From positions 1 to 29,679 of the IMG/VR virus record IMGVR_UViG_3300010392_000080: a stretch of DNA of 29,679 nucleotides; one strand, given 5' to 3'. The notes below the pieces were generated by a model. The model was not told the origin of the DNA. It made no database searches and saw nothing but the letters and a program-made list of their open reading frames with translations. This DNA comes from a virus. This document shows positions 1-7,708 of this stretch, in pieces. The position numbers and the translations under genes are program-made. Numbering within the stretch: position 1 is the stretch's first letter; each line of letters begins with the position of its first letter.

Positions 1-1
1 G

Positions 2-73
2 CGGGTCAAGGAAACGATCGAAGACGTGGACAGGATGCTGAAATATGGCGAGGAAAAGCATGGAAAGAAGTGA
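2..73 (+). CDS. C-terminal end of an upstream gene (partial)
   Basis: A frame open from the left edge encodes 23 residues, rich in Lys, Glu and Asp and ending in GEEKHGKK, before TGA at 71-73. The other two forward frames give less protein-like sequence or stop early. Its stop lies 14 bases inside the next gene if that gene starts at 60, an overlap typical of this genome. It is too short for any functional call and could be a chance open frame. Confidence 0.4.
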   Translation, partial: RVKETIEDVDRMLKYGEEKHGKK

Positions 74-470
74 AATATTGAAAGTAACGGTTGAGGCTGG
101 CTTCACCGATGACGGCAAGATCATGACGCGCACGGTATGGCCAGGCCAGCAAGCGCAGACAATGGCCTATCAGGTACTGGATACGCAGGAGAAGGCCGTC
201 AGGCAGGCGCTGGTTCAGATGGGTTGGGCGCCACCGGGGCGGAATCCGAGGGAGATCGAACAATCTGACCTTGATATTTTGATAGGTCGCATCGCCCGCG
301 AAGCACACCGGCAGTTTTCAGAGCGGCGCGTAAACGATCCTGCAAAGCATGTGTTGAGACTGTTTGTCGAGGATTTGACCAAGGTTGGTATTCTATCAGT
401 CATCCATGAGCCGCGAACCAAAGGTGAACGAACGGATCCTTTGACCCGTATTGACCCTGCGGGACGGTAA
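60..470 (+). CDS. Hypothetical phage protein, 136 aa
   Basis: I do not recognise this family. ATG 60 is chosen over the upstream in-frame ATG 45 because GAGG at 50-53 lies six bases before it, while ATG 45 has nothing comparable. The product begins MERSEILKVTV and looks like a small soluble alpha/beta protein, with a charged helical middle (about residues 65-105) and a basic C-terminus. No membrane segment or signal peptide is visible. It overlaps the end of the preceding frame by 14 bases and is the last gene before a strong terminator at 544-586, so it probably ends a transcription unit separate from the adsorption genes. Function unknown. Confidence 0.7.
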   Translation: MERSEILKVTVEAGFTDDGKIMTRTVWPGQQAQTMAYQVLDTQEKAVRQALVQMGWAPPGRNPREIEQSDLDILIGRIAREAHRQFSERRVNDPAKHVLRLFVEDLTKVGILSVIHEPRTKGERTDPLTRIDPAGR

Positions 471-543
471 GAGGATAATGCTTGGCATGATCTGACAATT
501 GCGAATTGGCCAGATCCTTCCATCACTGTTTGGTCACAGTTGC

Positions 544-586
544 GCGCGACAGCCCACCCCCATCGGTGCTGTCGCGCTACTTTTTT
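544..586 (+). terminator. Rho-independent terminator
   Basis: GCGCGACAGC at 544-553 pairs perfectly with GCTGTCGCGC at 568-577, giving a 10 bp GC-rich stem with a 14 base loop. It is followed by TAC and a run of six T at 581-586. It lies in the 140 base gap between two genes and separates the upstream module from the adsorption genes. I see no convincing sigma-70 promoter elsewhere in that gap. Confidence 0.88.
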
Positions 587-610
587 GAGCTTCAACCCCC
601 GGAGAACGCA

Positions 611-3019
611 ATGTTTACCTTTCCATCAAGCCCCCATTCAGCGGGTGGGGAGTTGGACGCTGTTGAGCGCGTGCTGGTTACGGCTGCGGATATTGTAGGC
701 TGCTGCCTCTCGGCGCCAGTAATCGACACCCTAGGCAAGCACACGTTTGACGGGGTGAATGGTAAGAGCTGGCAGATGGAGCCTTTGAATACAGTAGGCC
801 GGGGCGCCTATGGGCCTATGCCTAAAGTGAAGCCGATCGTGCTACAGGCCGACGCGCTGACCATCTTCGATTGCAGTGACCCTGTGACCACGCCGATGTG
901 GATGAATTTCGACAACGCCGCCGCGCAGGGTATTCTGGCGCGCACCGGCACGCTTGGGGGTGTAGCGCACGCATGCACCACTTTCCTTGATGGCATTATG
1001 TATGTCGGCAACAACGGCGCGAACGGCGCTGGCTTGTATCGGGTTGATTTCATCAATGACCAAGCCGATACCATCTACACAAGTAACAGTGCGGCTTATG
1101 CCGGTGATATTTCTGAGCGGAACACTGGCGCAGGCTTCACCGCTGATGCAACGCTGCCGGTCATTGTGCATGAAAAGGTCAACGATGTGGCCGCGACAGT
1201 GCTGCCTGGCGCTGAAATGGATGAAAGCCGGGAGCTGCCGTATCAAACTGTGGCGGTAGCTACCGCGGGCGGGCTGTCTGTGATCAACCCTACCGGGACG
1301 AGAGCCGACAAGGACAAGGTGGTAAACATCACCGGTCAGGTCAGCGAAATTCTACATGTGGATTTCACTGCGGATAGTCGCCTTGTCGCAACCGGGAAAT
1401 ACTCGAACCAAATACAGATCTTTGACATCCCGGAAACGGACATTGCCGAAACGGCCTATGCCGAACAGTACAATTATGCGACAGCGCCATCAATCAAAGG
1501 CGGGCCGGGGGCTTCGAATGACAAAGTGGTTGGTTTGGTCGCCACAGAAACTGATGCGGTGCTTTTGGCCACAGATGATGTCAATGGCAATGGTGGCTTC
1601 ACTGCGCTGTTCCGCGAACCTGATGCACCTACTACCGGCATGGTCTTTCATCTGACCAATGACTATGCGTCCGGCTGCATTGTGGGCGATACCACTTACT
1701 GCCTGATGGCCGACACTTCCACAGGGTCAGTAACAGCCGCGCAGCCCATCAACAACGACGGGTTTGACGTTGACTTAACCAATTGGACCGTTGACCTCAA
1801 CGGCTCAGATGGGGGCAGCGTATCGGTTGTTGCAGGTCAACTTGTCATTCAGCAAGGCGCCAATTCCGTCTGGATGGGGGTTTTTCAGACCATAGACGTT
1901 ACCGGCATAGATACCTTGCAACTGTCTGTTGATCGGGTAGCCAAAACAGCCGCCAGCAATGCCCTGCGCGTCGGCCTACATACCGTTTCTGCATTCGCCA
2001 CTGCCCCAGACCTGGGTTTCATCCAATCATCGGTCGTAGAGGTTGCCAAAAAGACATTTGACGTGTCGGGACTGAACAGCGTCACCGTCGTGATTGCAGA
2101 AGGCTCGGTGGCTGGTGGGTCTTCCACAATGGAATATGCGAGGGCAGACGCGGTTATCCGTGATCACAGCGGTAACGAAAGCGCTGCCGTGATCACGGGC
2201 GCACTGACCAAGGCCGCAGTAGCTGCAGGCGCCGAGGCTGTCGCCTACGGTCCGTTTGATGACGGTAACTTCCCTTACATTCCGCACTCGTCTGACCTTG
2301 AGTATGGTACAGGGGATTTTTGGCACAAGGTATCGGTGAAAACGGATGAAGTAACAGGCGTTCTTGCCTCGTATGATGACGGAACAACCCGCGCTTGGGT
2401 GCTGTCCGTCTACACTGTGGGGTGGCTCAAGTTTAAGGTGGCCAGCGCCGATATAAACGCTTATGTGCCCATCAATGACGGCAATTGGCATCGGGTGGTG
2501 GTAGGCCGCAAATCCGGGATTGGCTATGTCTATTTTGACGGCAAACTGGTGGCGTCTGGTGCAGCTGCAGGCAATGTGTCGCTGGCAAACGCCATCCTGC
2601 GCTTCGGGTCTGATCCGATCGGTGGCCTTGGAACGCTGGATCAAGGGGCTATGGCCTTCATTGCAGGTGGCTCAGGGTGCCCGACAGCGGATCAGGTCCA
2701 ACTGATGGACCAGCTAGAGGCAGGCATGTTTAAGCCAGGCGGCACTGCCAGCCTTGGAACAACATCACCCATTTCCGCGATTGCTCAGGATGCCAGCAAG
2801 TCACGCTTCTATGTGGGCACTGCAGGATCCGGCGTGATCGTTCTGGATGCTCGCACGCTGCAGGTTCTGGAGGTGATCGACACAAACAACAGCGCCATCC
2901 CCTCGAACACCATAACGGCACTTGATGCCGCAAACGGTGATCTGCTGATCACGACGGCTGCGGAGGCGCTTATCCGGATGCCGTCTTACCGTCTTCGGGA
3001 GATAGTCGCATGCGCATAA
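611..3019 (+). CDS. Tail or receptor-binding protein with propeller-like repeats and a LamG domain
   Basis: 802 aa. ATG 611 is chosen because GGAG lies just upstream. The in-frame extension back to 506 would run through the terminator and reads unlike protein. The N-terminal half has beta-strand repeats like a WD/NHL propeller, for example TADSRLVATGKYSNQIQIFD near residues 255-274. Residues about 564-707 look like a concanavalin A/LamG jelly roll (GNWHRVVVGRKSG, YVYFDGKLVASGAAAG). The last 80 residues return to propeller-type strands (SRFYVGTAGSGVIVLDART), as if a sugar-binding domain were inserted into or next to a propeller. Together with its adsorption-gene neighbours this suggests a virion surface protein contacting host glycans. 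The propeller call is inference; LamG is firmer. It overlaps the next gene by 10 bases. Confidence 0.75.
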   Translation: MFTFPSSPHSAGGELDAVERVLVTAADIVGCCLSAPVIDTLGKHTFDGVNGKSWQMEPLNTVGRGAYGPMPKVKPIVLQADALTIFDCSDPVTTPMWMNFDNAAAQGILARTGTLGGVAHACTTFLDGIMYVGNNGANGAGLYRVDFINDQADTIYTSNSAAYAGDISERNTGAGFTADATLPVIVHEKVNDVAATVLPGAEMDESRELPYQTVAVATAGGLSVINPTGTRADKDKVVNITGQVSEILHVDFTADSRLVATGKYSNQIQIFDIPETDIAETAYAEQYNYATAPSIKGGPGASNDKVVGLVATETDAVLLATDDVNGNGGFTALFREPDAPTTGMVFHLTNDYASGCIVGDTTYCLMADTSTGSVTAAQPINNDGFDVDLTNWTVDLNGSDGGSVSVVAGQLVIQQGANSVWMGVFQTIDVTGIDTLQLSVDRVAKTAASNALRVGLHTVSAFATAPDLGFIQSSVVEVAKKTFDVSGLNSVTVVIAEGSVAGGSSTMEYARADAVIRDHSGNESAAVITGALTKAAVAAGAEAVAYGPFDDGNFPYIPHSSDLEYGTGDFWHKVSVKTDEVTGVLASYDDGTTRAWVLSVYTVGWLKFKVASADINAYVPINDGNWHRVVVGRKSGIGYVYFDGKLVASGAAAGNVSLANAILRFGSDPIGGLGTLDQGAMAFIAGGSGCPTADQVQLMDQLEAGMFKPGGTASLGTTSPISAIAQDASKSRFYVGTAGSGVIVLDARTLQVLEVIDTNNSAIPSNTITALDAANGDLLITTAAEALIRMPSYRLREIVACA

Positions 3020-3309
3020 CTGAAAACAATATGGGCCTGTTTCTGCGGGGCCTTGAGTGGGTGGGTAAGCGTTTCAAGTTTAGCCAGCCTTTCGCCTTTG
3101 GTCGCGAAGTAACCGCGGAAGCAAAGCTTTCCGTGGGTACTACCATCAACATGCACCTACATACGTCACTGCCAGATGCTGCAGACGCTGCTTACGGGCC
3201 AAACTGCATGATCCTCTATGACGACGGCGTAACCCGAAAACTGCTTATCTCTGACGACGCTTACGATTGGCGCGTCTTTGCGACAGAAGGAGCGATTGAA
3301 ATTGGCTAG
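3010..3309 (+). CDS. Small hypothetical protein of the adsorption module, 99 aa
   Basis: It starts at ATG 3010, inside the last codons of the propeller/LamG gene, which implies translational coupling. The product (MRITENNMGLFLRGLEWVG) is predominantly beta-type with no signal peptide or membrane segment. The last third contains CMILYDDGVTRKLLISDD, which could be a short beta hairpin. No known family is recognised. Its place between tail genes makes a structural or assembly role plausible, but this is only inferred from context. Confidence 0.65.
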   Translation: MRITENNMGLFLRGLEWVGKRFKFSQPFAFGREVTAEAKLSVGTTINMHLHTSLPDAADAAYGPNCMILYDDGVTRKLLISDDAYDWRVFATEGAIEIG

Positions 3310-3685
3310 TAATAACGACACGATCGGCGGCGTCGAAGTGGGGCTTGAAACCAAGACCATCGTTGAAATGACGCTGGATGAAAAACTGACCTTGGTAGCT
3401 GGGCTTGATGATGGCCGGCGCCAAAAGTTGAACGGCGAAATGCTATCCGTTGTGAAGGCGCTATCCCGCCTTCCTGACCGCGTGGCCGATATTGAGGCGG
3501 GCATCCAGCTTTATGCCACCTCGCCTTATGTATCCGCGGAAGACGTTGCAGAGCTGCGCCGGGTGGCAGGGGTTCTTTACGCTGAACAAGTGAAACCGCT
3601 TATGGATCTGCTGGATTCTCGCTGCCTTGCCAGTGTGATCCTGCCGGATTCCTTTGGCGCCAACAATGATGTGGTTGTGCCTTAA
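3302..3685 (+). CDS. Small hypothetical helical protein, 127 aa, TTG start
   Basis: AGAAGGAG at 3285-3292 fixes the start at TTG 3302, nine bases downstream. An in-frame TTG at 3278 lies before that site. The start overlaps the stop of the previous gene (TAG 3307-3309). The product begins MASNNDTIGG and is mostly amphipathic helix from about residue 25 (LDEKLTLVAGLDDGRRQKL, then a DRVADIEAGIQLY segment). There is no membrane segment. I recognise no family. A small helical tail-assembly or chaperone-like role is possible but rests only on position. Confidence 0.68.
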   Translation: MASNNDTIGGVEVGLETKTIVEMTLDEKLTLVAGLDDGRRQKLNGEMLSVVKALSRLPDRVADIEAGIQLYATSPYVSAEDVAELRRVAGVLYAEQVKPLMDLLDSRCLASVILPDSFGANNDVVVP

Positions 3686-3708
3686 CGGCACGCTAGGGGA
3701 GTTGAAGC

Positions 3709-4017
3709 ATGGCCGATAACGTCAGAATTGAGTGGGTGAAGGCCCTTCCGGCAGAGAATGGCAGCGTGGTCGGCGCCAAGCCAATGTCCTATGGCGATGA
3801 GGCCTTCGACACATTGGCAGCCAGCCAGTCTCAGGTATCATCTGTTGCAGTGCCGCCAGGCGCACGTTTCGCGCTTATCACGGCACTTTCCTGCGATGTT
3901 GTGGCTCGCGTGGCTACGGCGTTTGGCGCGGAAACGACTGGCGCCCTCTGCCTGAACCGCGCGCCGCGCATGCTGCCGGTACAAGGCGGCACCACCATCA
4001 ACTTCAAGATGCTTTAA
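3709..4017 (+). CDS. Hypothetical structural-like protein, 102 aa
   Basis: Starts at ATG 3709 after a clear GGGGAG ribosome binding site. The sequence (MADNVRIEWVKALPAENG) is beta-rich with many Ala, Val and Gly, including SSVAVPPGARFALITALSCD, and ends in TTINFKML. This looks like a compact beta sandwich such as a small capsid or fibre accessory protein, but no specific family is recognised. It sits between an unknown helical protein and the glycine-rich adhesin in an adsorption gene run. Confidence 0.65.
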   Translation: MADNVRIEWVKALPAENGSVVGAKPMSYGDEAFDTLAASQSQVSSVAVPPGARFALITALSCDVVARVATAFGAETTGALCLNRAPRMLPVQGGTTINFKML

Positions 4018-4074
4018 CGGTCTGACGGACCTGCAGGCACTGACCCCACCCCCCAGAAAGAAGGTAAAATACTG

Positions 4075-5187
4075 ATGCTTAAGGCGAGCGATATTCTGGC
4101 GTCTGCCGTTGGCAGCTCGTTGGTTGGCAATGTCGGCTTCCTAGACTTTACTGTCGTGGAGTTCACGGGTGCCGGTGTTCATACCTGGACGCCGCCCGCT
4201 GGCGTTACAGAGGTGTTTGTGGCCGTTGGTGGGGCGGGTGGATCCGGTGGTCAATCGCGCAACAACACAGGCGGCAAGGCGAACACGGGCGGCGGCGGCG
4301 GCGGTTGCGCTGGTGGCCTCATGGCGGTAACGCCGGGCAATGACCTGACCATCACGCTTGGCGCAGGCGGCGTCACTTCGGGGTCTGAAACAACTGACGG
4401 CATAGCGGGCGGCGCGTCTTCCATTACAGGCTTTGATGGCGCCCTGACCTTGAGCGCGACTGGTGGCTTGGGTGGCTTGGGCGGTGCTACGGTTTCAACC
4501 ACAAACTACGCAGCTGGCGGTACTGGATCGGGGGGCGACTTCCAGTTCACAGGTGGCCGCAGTGGGTATGCGAACAACACCTTCACGGCCACAGGTGGCG
4601 GGGCAGCCGCTACCATCTTTGGCGATGGCGGCAACGGCGGTGACGCTGACCTGCAATACCATGGCACTGGTGGCGGTGCGCCCAAGCTTGGGCATGCTGC
4701 CGCTGACGGGGAACTTGGCGCTGGCTTCGCGAATATTGGCGGCAGCCGCTACCCTGGCATCCTTGTGCCCAGCGTGGCGTCTATTGACCCTTACACGCTT
4801 GAAGTAACACATTTCTCAACCGGGATCTTTGCCGTTGAGCCAGTGGCAAACATCGGCAGCGATGTCGGGCTTACCGTGGGTGTGGGCGGATCATATGATC
4901 TTGGCGGAGGCACTGGCAAGGTAAGTGACACAGGGACTGCGGATGATGGCGGCAATGGCGGCGCGTTCGGCGGCGGGGGCGGCGGCGTTTCATATAGCAC
5001 TGCTTCGTCAAAAACAAATGGTGGTCTTGGTGGCCATGGTGCTGGTGGTGCCGCTGCCCATAACTGGTCAGGCGGCGGTCAGGCTTCCGCTGGCGACGGT
5101 GGCGACGGCTGGGCCATGATCGCCTATCGCACCACAGACGGCAGCGCGGCCCTCAAGGGCACCACCCTGACACTACCTGCAGCATAG
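4075..5187 (+). CDS. Glycine-rich tail fibre/adhesin-like protein
   Basis: 370 aa, preceded by an AAGAAGG ribosome binding site. After a short N-terminal region comes TWTPPAGVTEVFVAVGGAG (about residues 39-57), the signature opening of glycine-rich domains found in phage tail fibres and adhesins. The rest is dominated by Gly runs (GGGGGG near residues 72-77 and GGGGGG near 300-305) separated by Ala, Thr and Asn-rich spacers. In known glycine-rich phage adhesins such repeats pack as polyglycine-II bundles that display receptor-binding loops. That fold is inferred here, not shown. Third codon positions vary among the Gly codons, so this is a protein repeat rather than a simple DNA expansion. 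The next gene is a small fibre-associated protein. Confidence 0.75.
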   Translation: MLKASDILASAVGSSLVGNVGFLDFTVVEFTGAGVHTWTPPAGVTEVFVAVGGAGGSGGQSRNNTGGKANTGGGGGGCAGGLMAVTPGNDLTITLGAGGVTSGSETTDGIAGGASSITGFDGALTLSATGGLGGLGGATVSTTNYAAGGTGSGGDFQFTGGRSGYANNTFTATGGGAAATIFGDGGNGGDADLQYHGTGGGAPKLGHAAADGELGAGFANIGGSRYPGILVPSVASIDPYTLEVTHFSTGIFAVEPVANIGSDVGLTVGVGGSYDLGGGTGKVSDTGTADDGGNGGAFGGGGGGVSYSTASSKTNGGLGGHGAGGAAAHNWSGGGQASAGDGGDGWAMIAYRTTDGSAALKGTTLTLPAA

Positions 5188-5197
5188 GAGACGGGCA

Positions 5198-5677
5198 TTG
5201 ACGACTTTTGCACGCATTGAAAGCGGGATTGCCTTTGATCCCGTGGTGGCAGCTTCCGCTGAGGCTGCCAAGGCAATCTTTGGCCCGATCGCGGATGCGT
5301 GGGTGTTTACCCTGGTCCCAGACGGGACCAAGCACGGCGCCCGAGACAATGGCGACGGCACCTTTACCAACCCGATCCCTCGCGCGGTTGAGCCAACCTA
5401 TTCTTCGCTGTCGAAGGTTCAGTTTCAGGATTTGTGCGTGGTGCAGCTGGGCGGCGACGCCACAGGCCGGGCGCGATATGTGTCTGTAATGAACCAGATC
5501 AAGGCGTCCACCAATCCTGACACAGCCTTCTCGTATGAGCGCTATCTGGCCGCAAACGCCTTGGAGCGCGATGACGTGGCTGTGTTTCTGACGCTGCTGG
5601 TGGCAGATCCCCAGAATGACCTTACGGAGCAGGAAAAGGATCTGATCATCGCCAGTTGGCCTGCCAGCACCGGCTGA
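5198..5677 (+). CDS. Small tail fibre-associated protein, TTG start
   Basis: 159 aa. TAGGAG at 5185-5190 fixes TTG 5198 as the start. The N-terminus (FARIESGIAFDPVVAAS, then WVFTLVPDGTKHG and DNGDGTFTNP) follows the pattern of small proteins encoded directly after phage tail fibre genes: an opening strand, a pause near 40 residues, then a DGTFTNP-type turn. Those proteins are thought to help fibre folding or to be minor tail parts. The C-terminal half is helical (LSKVQFQDLCVVQLGGDA). Position right after the glycine-rich adhesin supports a fibre-linked role. No catalytic motif is visible. Confidence 0.65.
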   Translation: MTTFARIESGIAFDPVVAASAEAAKAIFGPIADAWVFTLVPDGTKHGARDNGDGTFTNPIPRAVEPTYSSLSKVQFQDLCVVQLGGDATGRARYVSVMNQIKASTNPDTAFSYERYLAANALERDDVAVFLTLLVADPQNDLTEQEKDLIIASWPASTG

Positions 5678-5701
5678 TTGAGGCAACGGTAACACGCGAA
5701 A

Positions 5702-6160
5702 ATGTCAGAACAGACCGTAGAGCAAATGCGCATGGATGGGGAGAAGGCCCTGTTCATTGATAAGCTTGCGCACGGCTACACTGTGACAGGGGCTGCCCGG
5801 GCAATCGAAAAGACACGGCAGCGGGTCTACCAGTGGCGCGATGAGGATCCAGAGTTCCGGACTGCCTGGAAGGAAGCGAAGCAGGAAGGAATTGACACTC
5901 TGCAGGATGAGGCTAGGCGGCGGGCGGTCGAGGGCGTGGCAGAGCCAATCATTGTTGACGGGCATGTTGTTGGGCAAAAGATCAAATACAGCGACACGTT
6001 GCTGATGTTCCTCTTGAAATCGCTTGACCGCGCCACGTTTGGCGATAGCTCGAAGATCGAACACTCCGGCCACCTTGCCACCAGCGAAATGAGCGACGAC
6101 AAGCTTAACGCTGAGATTGCCAAGCTGTCCAAAAGCATCAAGGCGCAGACAGACACCTAA
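5702..6160 (+). CDS. terS: Terminase small subunit
   Basis: 152 aa. The small terminase recognises phage DNA and loads it onto the large subunit for packaging. Residues about 18-50 form a helix-turn-helix (YTVTGAARAIEKTRQRVYQW) followed by an acidic/aromatic DPEFRTAWKEAKQEG helix, the usual layout of this family. LLMFLLKSLDRATFGD (about residues 100-115) resembles the oligomerisation region seen in HTH-type small terminases. The C-terminus is charged and helical. Its stop TAA shares a base with the ATG of the large subunit (TAATG at 6158), so the two are translationally coupled. No strong ribosome binding site precedes 5702. Confidence 0.88.
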   Translation: MSEQTVEQMRMDGEKALFIDKLAHGYTVTGAARAIEKTRQRVYQWRDEDPEFRTAWKEAKQEGIDTLQDEARRRAVEGVAEPIIVDGHVVGQKIKYSDTLLMFLLKSLDRATFGDSSKIEHSGHLATSEMSDDKLNAEIAKLSKSIKAQTDT

Positions 6161-6960
6161 TGCAGATCACAGCAACGGCGCTGGCTGAGCTGGACAGTTT
6201 ACCACGCTCACAGCGAGAGCATTTGCTTGCGCTGCTGATTGAGAAGCAGCGACGTACACGGCAACAAAAGCTGCTGCATATCTACCCTGATGCAGACCAT
6301 GAAGTGGACTATGGCGAGGGTAACACGCGCTTCTATCACGCGCGGCAGAAGTACCCAAAGCACATGGAGTTCTTCGAGGCCGGCGCGAACTATCGGGAGC
6401 GCTGTGCCCTCGCTGCCAACCGTATTGGCAAGACGTTCGGCATGGGCGGCTATGAAACGGCCTGCCACCTGACGGGCTGGTATCCGCACTGGTGGCGTGG
6501 GCGCAGGTTTACAAAACCCATAAGGGCGTGGGTGGCAGGCAAGAACGGCGAAACAACGCGCGACATTCTGCAAAAGGAATTGCTGGGCGAGGTTCTTGAG
6601 GGCGCTGAACGCAAAGGCGTGACGGGTGAGGGTATCATCCTGGGCAATAGCATCGTGCGCGACAGCATCACTTGGAAATCTGGCGTTCCCAACCTGATAG
6701 ATACGGTCAAGATCCGCCATGCTTCTGGGGGGCAAAGCCTCTTGGGCTTCAAGTCGTTCCACCAAGGGCGGGGTAGCTTCGAGGGTACGGCGCAGGATCT
6801 CATCTGGCTTGATGAGGAATGCCCGCTGGACGTTTACGGCGAGTGCATCATCCGGACGGCCACAACGGACGGAATCGTCATGCTGACCTTTACCCCACTC
6901 GAAGGATTGACCGAAGTGGTGCTTAAATTCCTGCCTGAAATGGACGTGGCAAGTAACTGA
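6160..6960 (+). CDS. terL: Terminase large subunit, ATPase half
   Basis: 266 aa covering only the packaging ATPase. AANRIGKT at residues 85-92 is the Walker A motif in the form common to phage large terminases. LIWLDEE at 214-220 is Walker B with the catalytic Glu, and TFTPLEG at 243-249 is the coupling motif. The frame ends with TGA at 6958-6960, a few residues after the LKFLPE segment that normally leads into the nuclease domain. That nuclease domain is present just downstream in the +1 frame, starting at ATG 6962. A usual one-piece protein would be about 510 residues, so the gene is split at the domain boundary. Whether two polypeptides or a frameshifted fusion are made cannot be told from sequence. 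Confidence 0.9.
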   Translation: MQITATALAELDSLPRSQREHLLALLIEKQRRTRQQKLLHIYPDADHEVDYGEGNTRFYHARQKYPKHMEFFEAGANYRERCALAANRIGKTFGMGGYETACHLTGWYPHWWRGRRFTKPIRAWVAGKNGETTRDILQKELLGEVLEGAERKGVTGEGIILGNSIVRDSITWKSGVPNLIDTVKIRHASGGQSLLGFKSFHQGRGSFEGTAQDLIWLDEECPLDVYGECIIRTATTDGIVMLTFTPLEGLTEVVLKFLPEMDVASN

Positions 6961-6961
6961 T

Positions 6962-7708
6962 ATGCCTGCCGTTTCAGAAAGCCGCTATCTCATCCAAGCA
7001 GGATGGGACGATGTACCGCATTTGAACGAAAAGACTAAGCGCGAGCTGCTGGATGCCACACCGCCGCACCTTCGGGATGCGCGGTCGAAGGGCACGCCGT
7101 CGCTGGGGGCGGGCGCCATCTTTCCGGTTCCCGAGAGCGAGTTTGTTGTAGCGCCGTTTCAGATCCCGGCCTACTTCCCGCGCGCCTACGGCCTTGATGT
7201 GGGCTGGAACAGGACCGCGGGTGTTTGGGGCGCTCACGACCGGAACACAGACACGCTGTATCTTTATGCCGAACACTACCGGGGCGAAGCGCCGCCAAGC
7301 GTCCATGCCACGGCCATCAAGGCCAGGGGCAACTGGATACCCGGCGTGATCGACCCTGCAAGCCGGGGGCGCACACAGCGCGACGGTGAGCAACTTATTA
7401 CCGACTATCGGTCCCTTGGGCTCAATCTGCAGTCCGCAGACAACAACGTCGAAAGCGGGATTTACAACATCTATGAGCGCCTGACCACCGGGCGCCTCAA
7501 GGTGTTTTCCACGCTTGGCAACTGGCTAGCCGAGTACCGGCTTTACCGCCGCGACGAAAAGGGGCGGATCGTCAAGAAGAACGACCACCTGATGGACGCC
7601 ACCCGATACCTGATTATCAGCGGCTTGGCCCGCGCCATCGTTCAACCAGTCGAAACCACCGGGCCGCTTGTTGGCTCAAGTATAGGGGATGCCAGTGCAG
7701 GTTATTGA
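6962..7708 (+). CDS. terL: Terminase large subunit, nuclease half
   Basis: 248 aa with the RNase H-like nuclease of the large terminase, which cuts DNA at packaging start and end. The start of the frame matches the inter-domain region (YLIQAGWDDVPHL, residues 9-21). Acidic metal ligands are recognisable at D79 in GLDVGWNRT, D131 in VIDPASRG and D212 in NDHLMDATRY. ATG 6962 follows the ATPase-half stop by one base (TGATATG) and has no clear ribosome binding site, so translation would depend on coupling. The frame is open upstream to about 6911, giving roughly 50 bases where a +1 shift could join the halves. It overlaps the portal gene by about 20 bases. Confidence 0.88.
   Translation: MPAVSESRYLIQAGWDDVPHLNEKTKRELLDATPPHLRDARSKGTPSLGAGAIFPVPESEFVVAPFQIPAYFPRAYGLDVGWNRTAGVWGAHDRNTDTLYLYAEHYRGEAPPSVHATAIKARGNWIPGVIDPASRGRTQRDGEQLITDYRSLGLNLQSADNNVESGIYNIYERLTTGRLKVFSTLGNWLAEYRLYRRDEKGRIVKKNDHLMDATRYLIISGLARAIVQPVETTGPLVGSSIGDASAGY

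Noticed and set aside
506-610. N-terminal extension of the propeller/LamG gene
   Set aside because: The segment runs through the terminator hairpin and T tract, lacks a ribosome binding site at 506, and does not read like protein; ATG 611 has GGAG upstream.
471-610. Possible promoter in the gap after the first gene
   Set aside because: Several TTGGC-like hexamers occur but none has a -10 box at proper distance.
2158-2196. Two copies of CCGTGATCAC, 29 bases apart
   Set aside because: Short, inside a gene and explained by coding sequence; not convincing as an operator.
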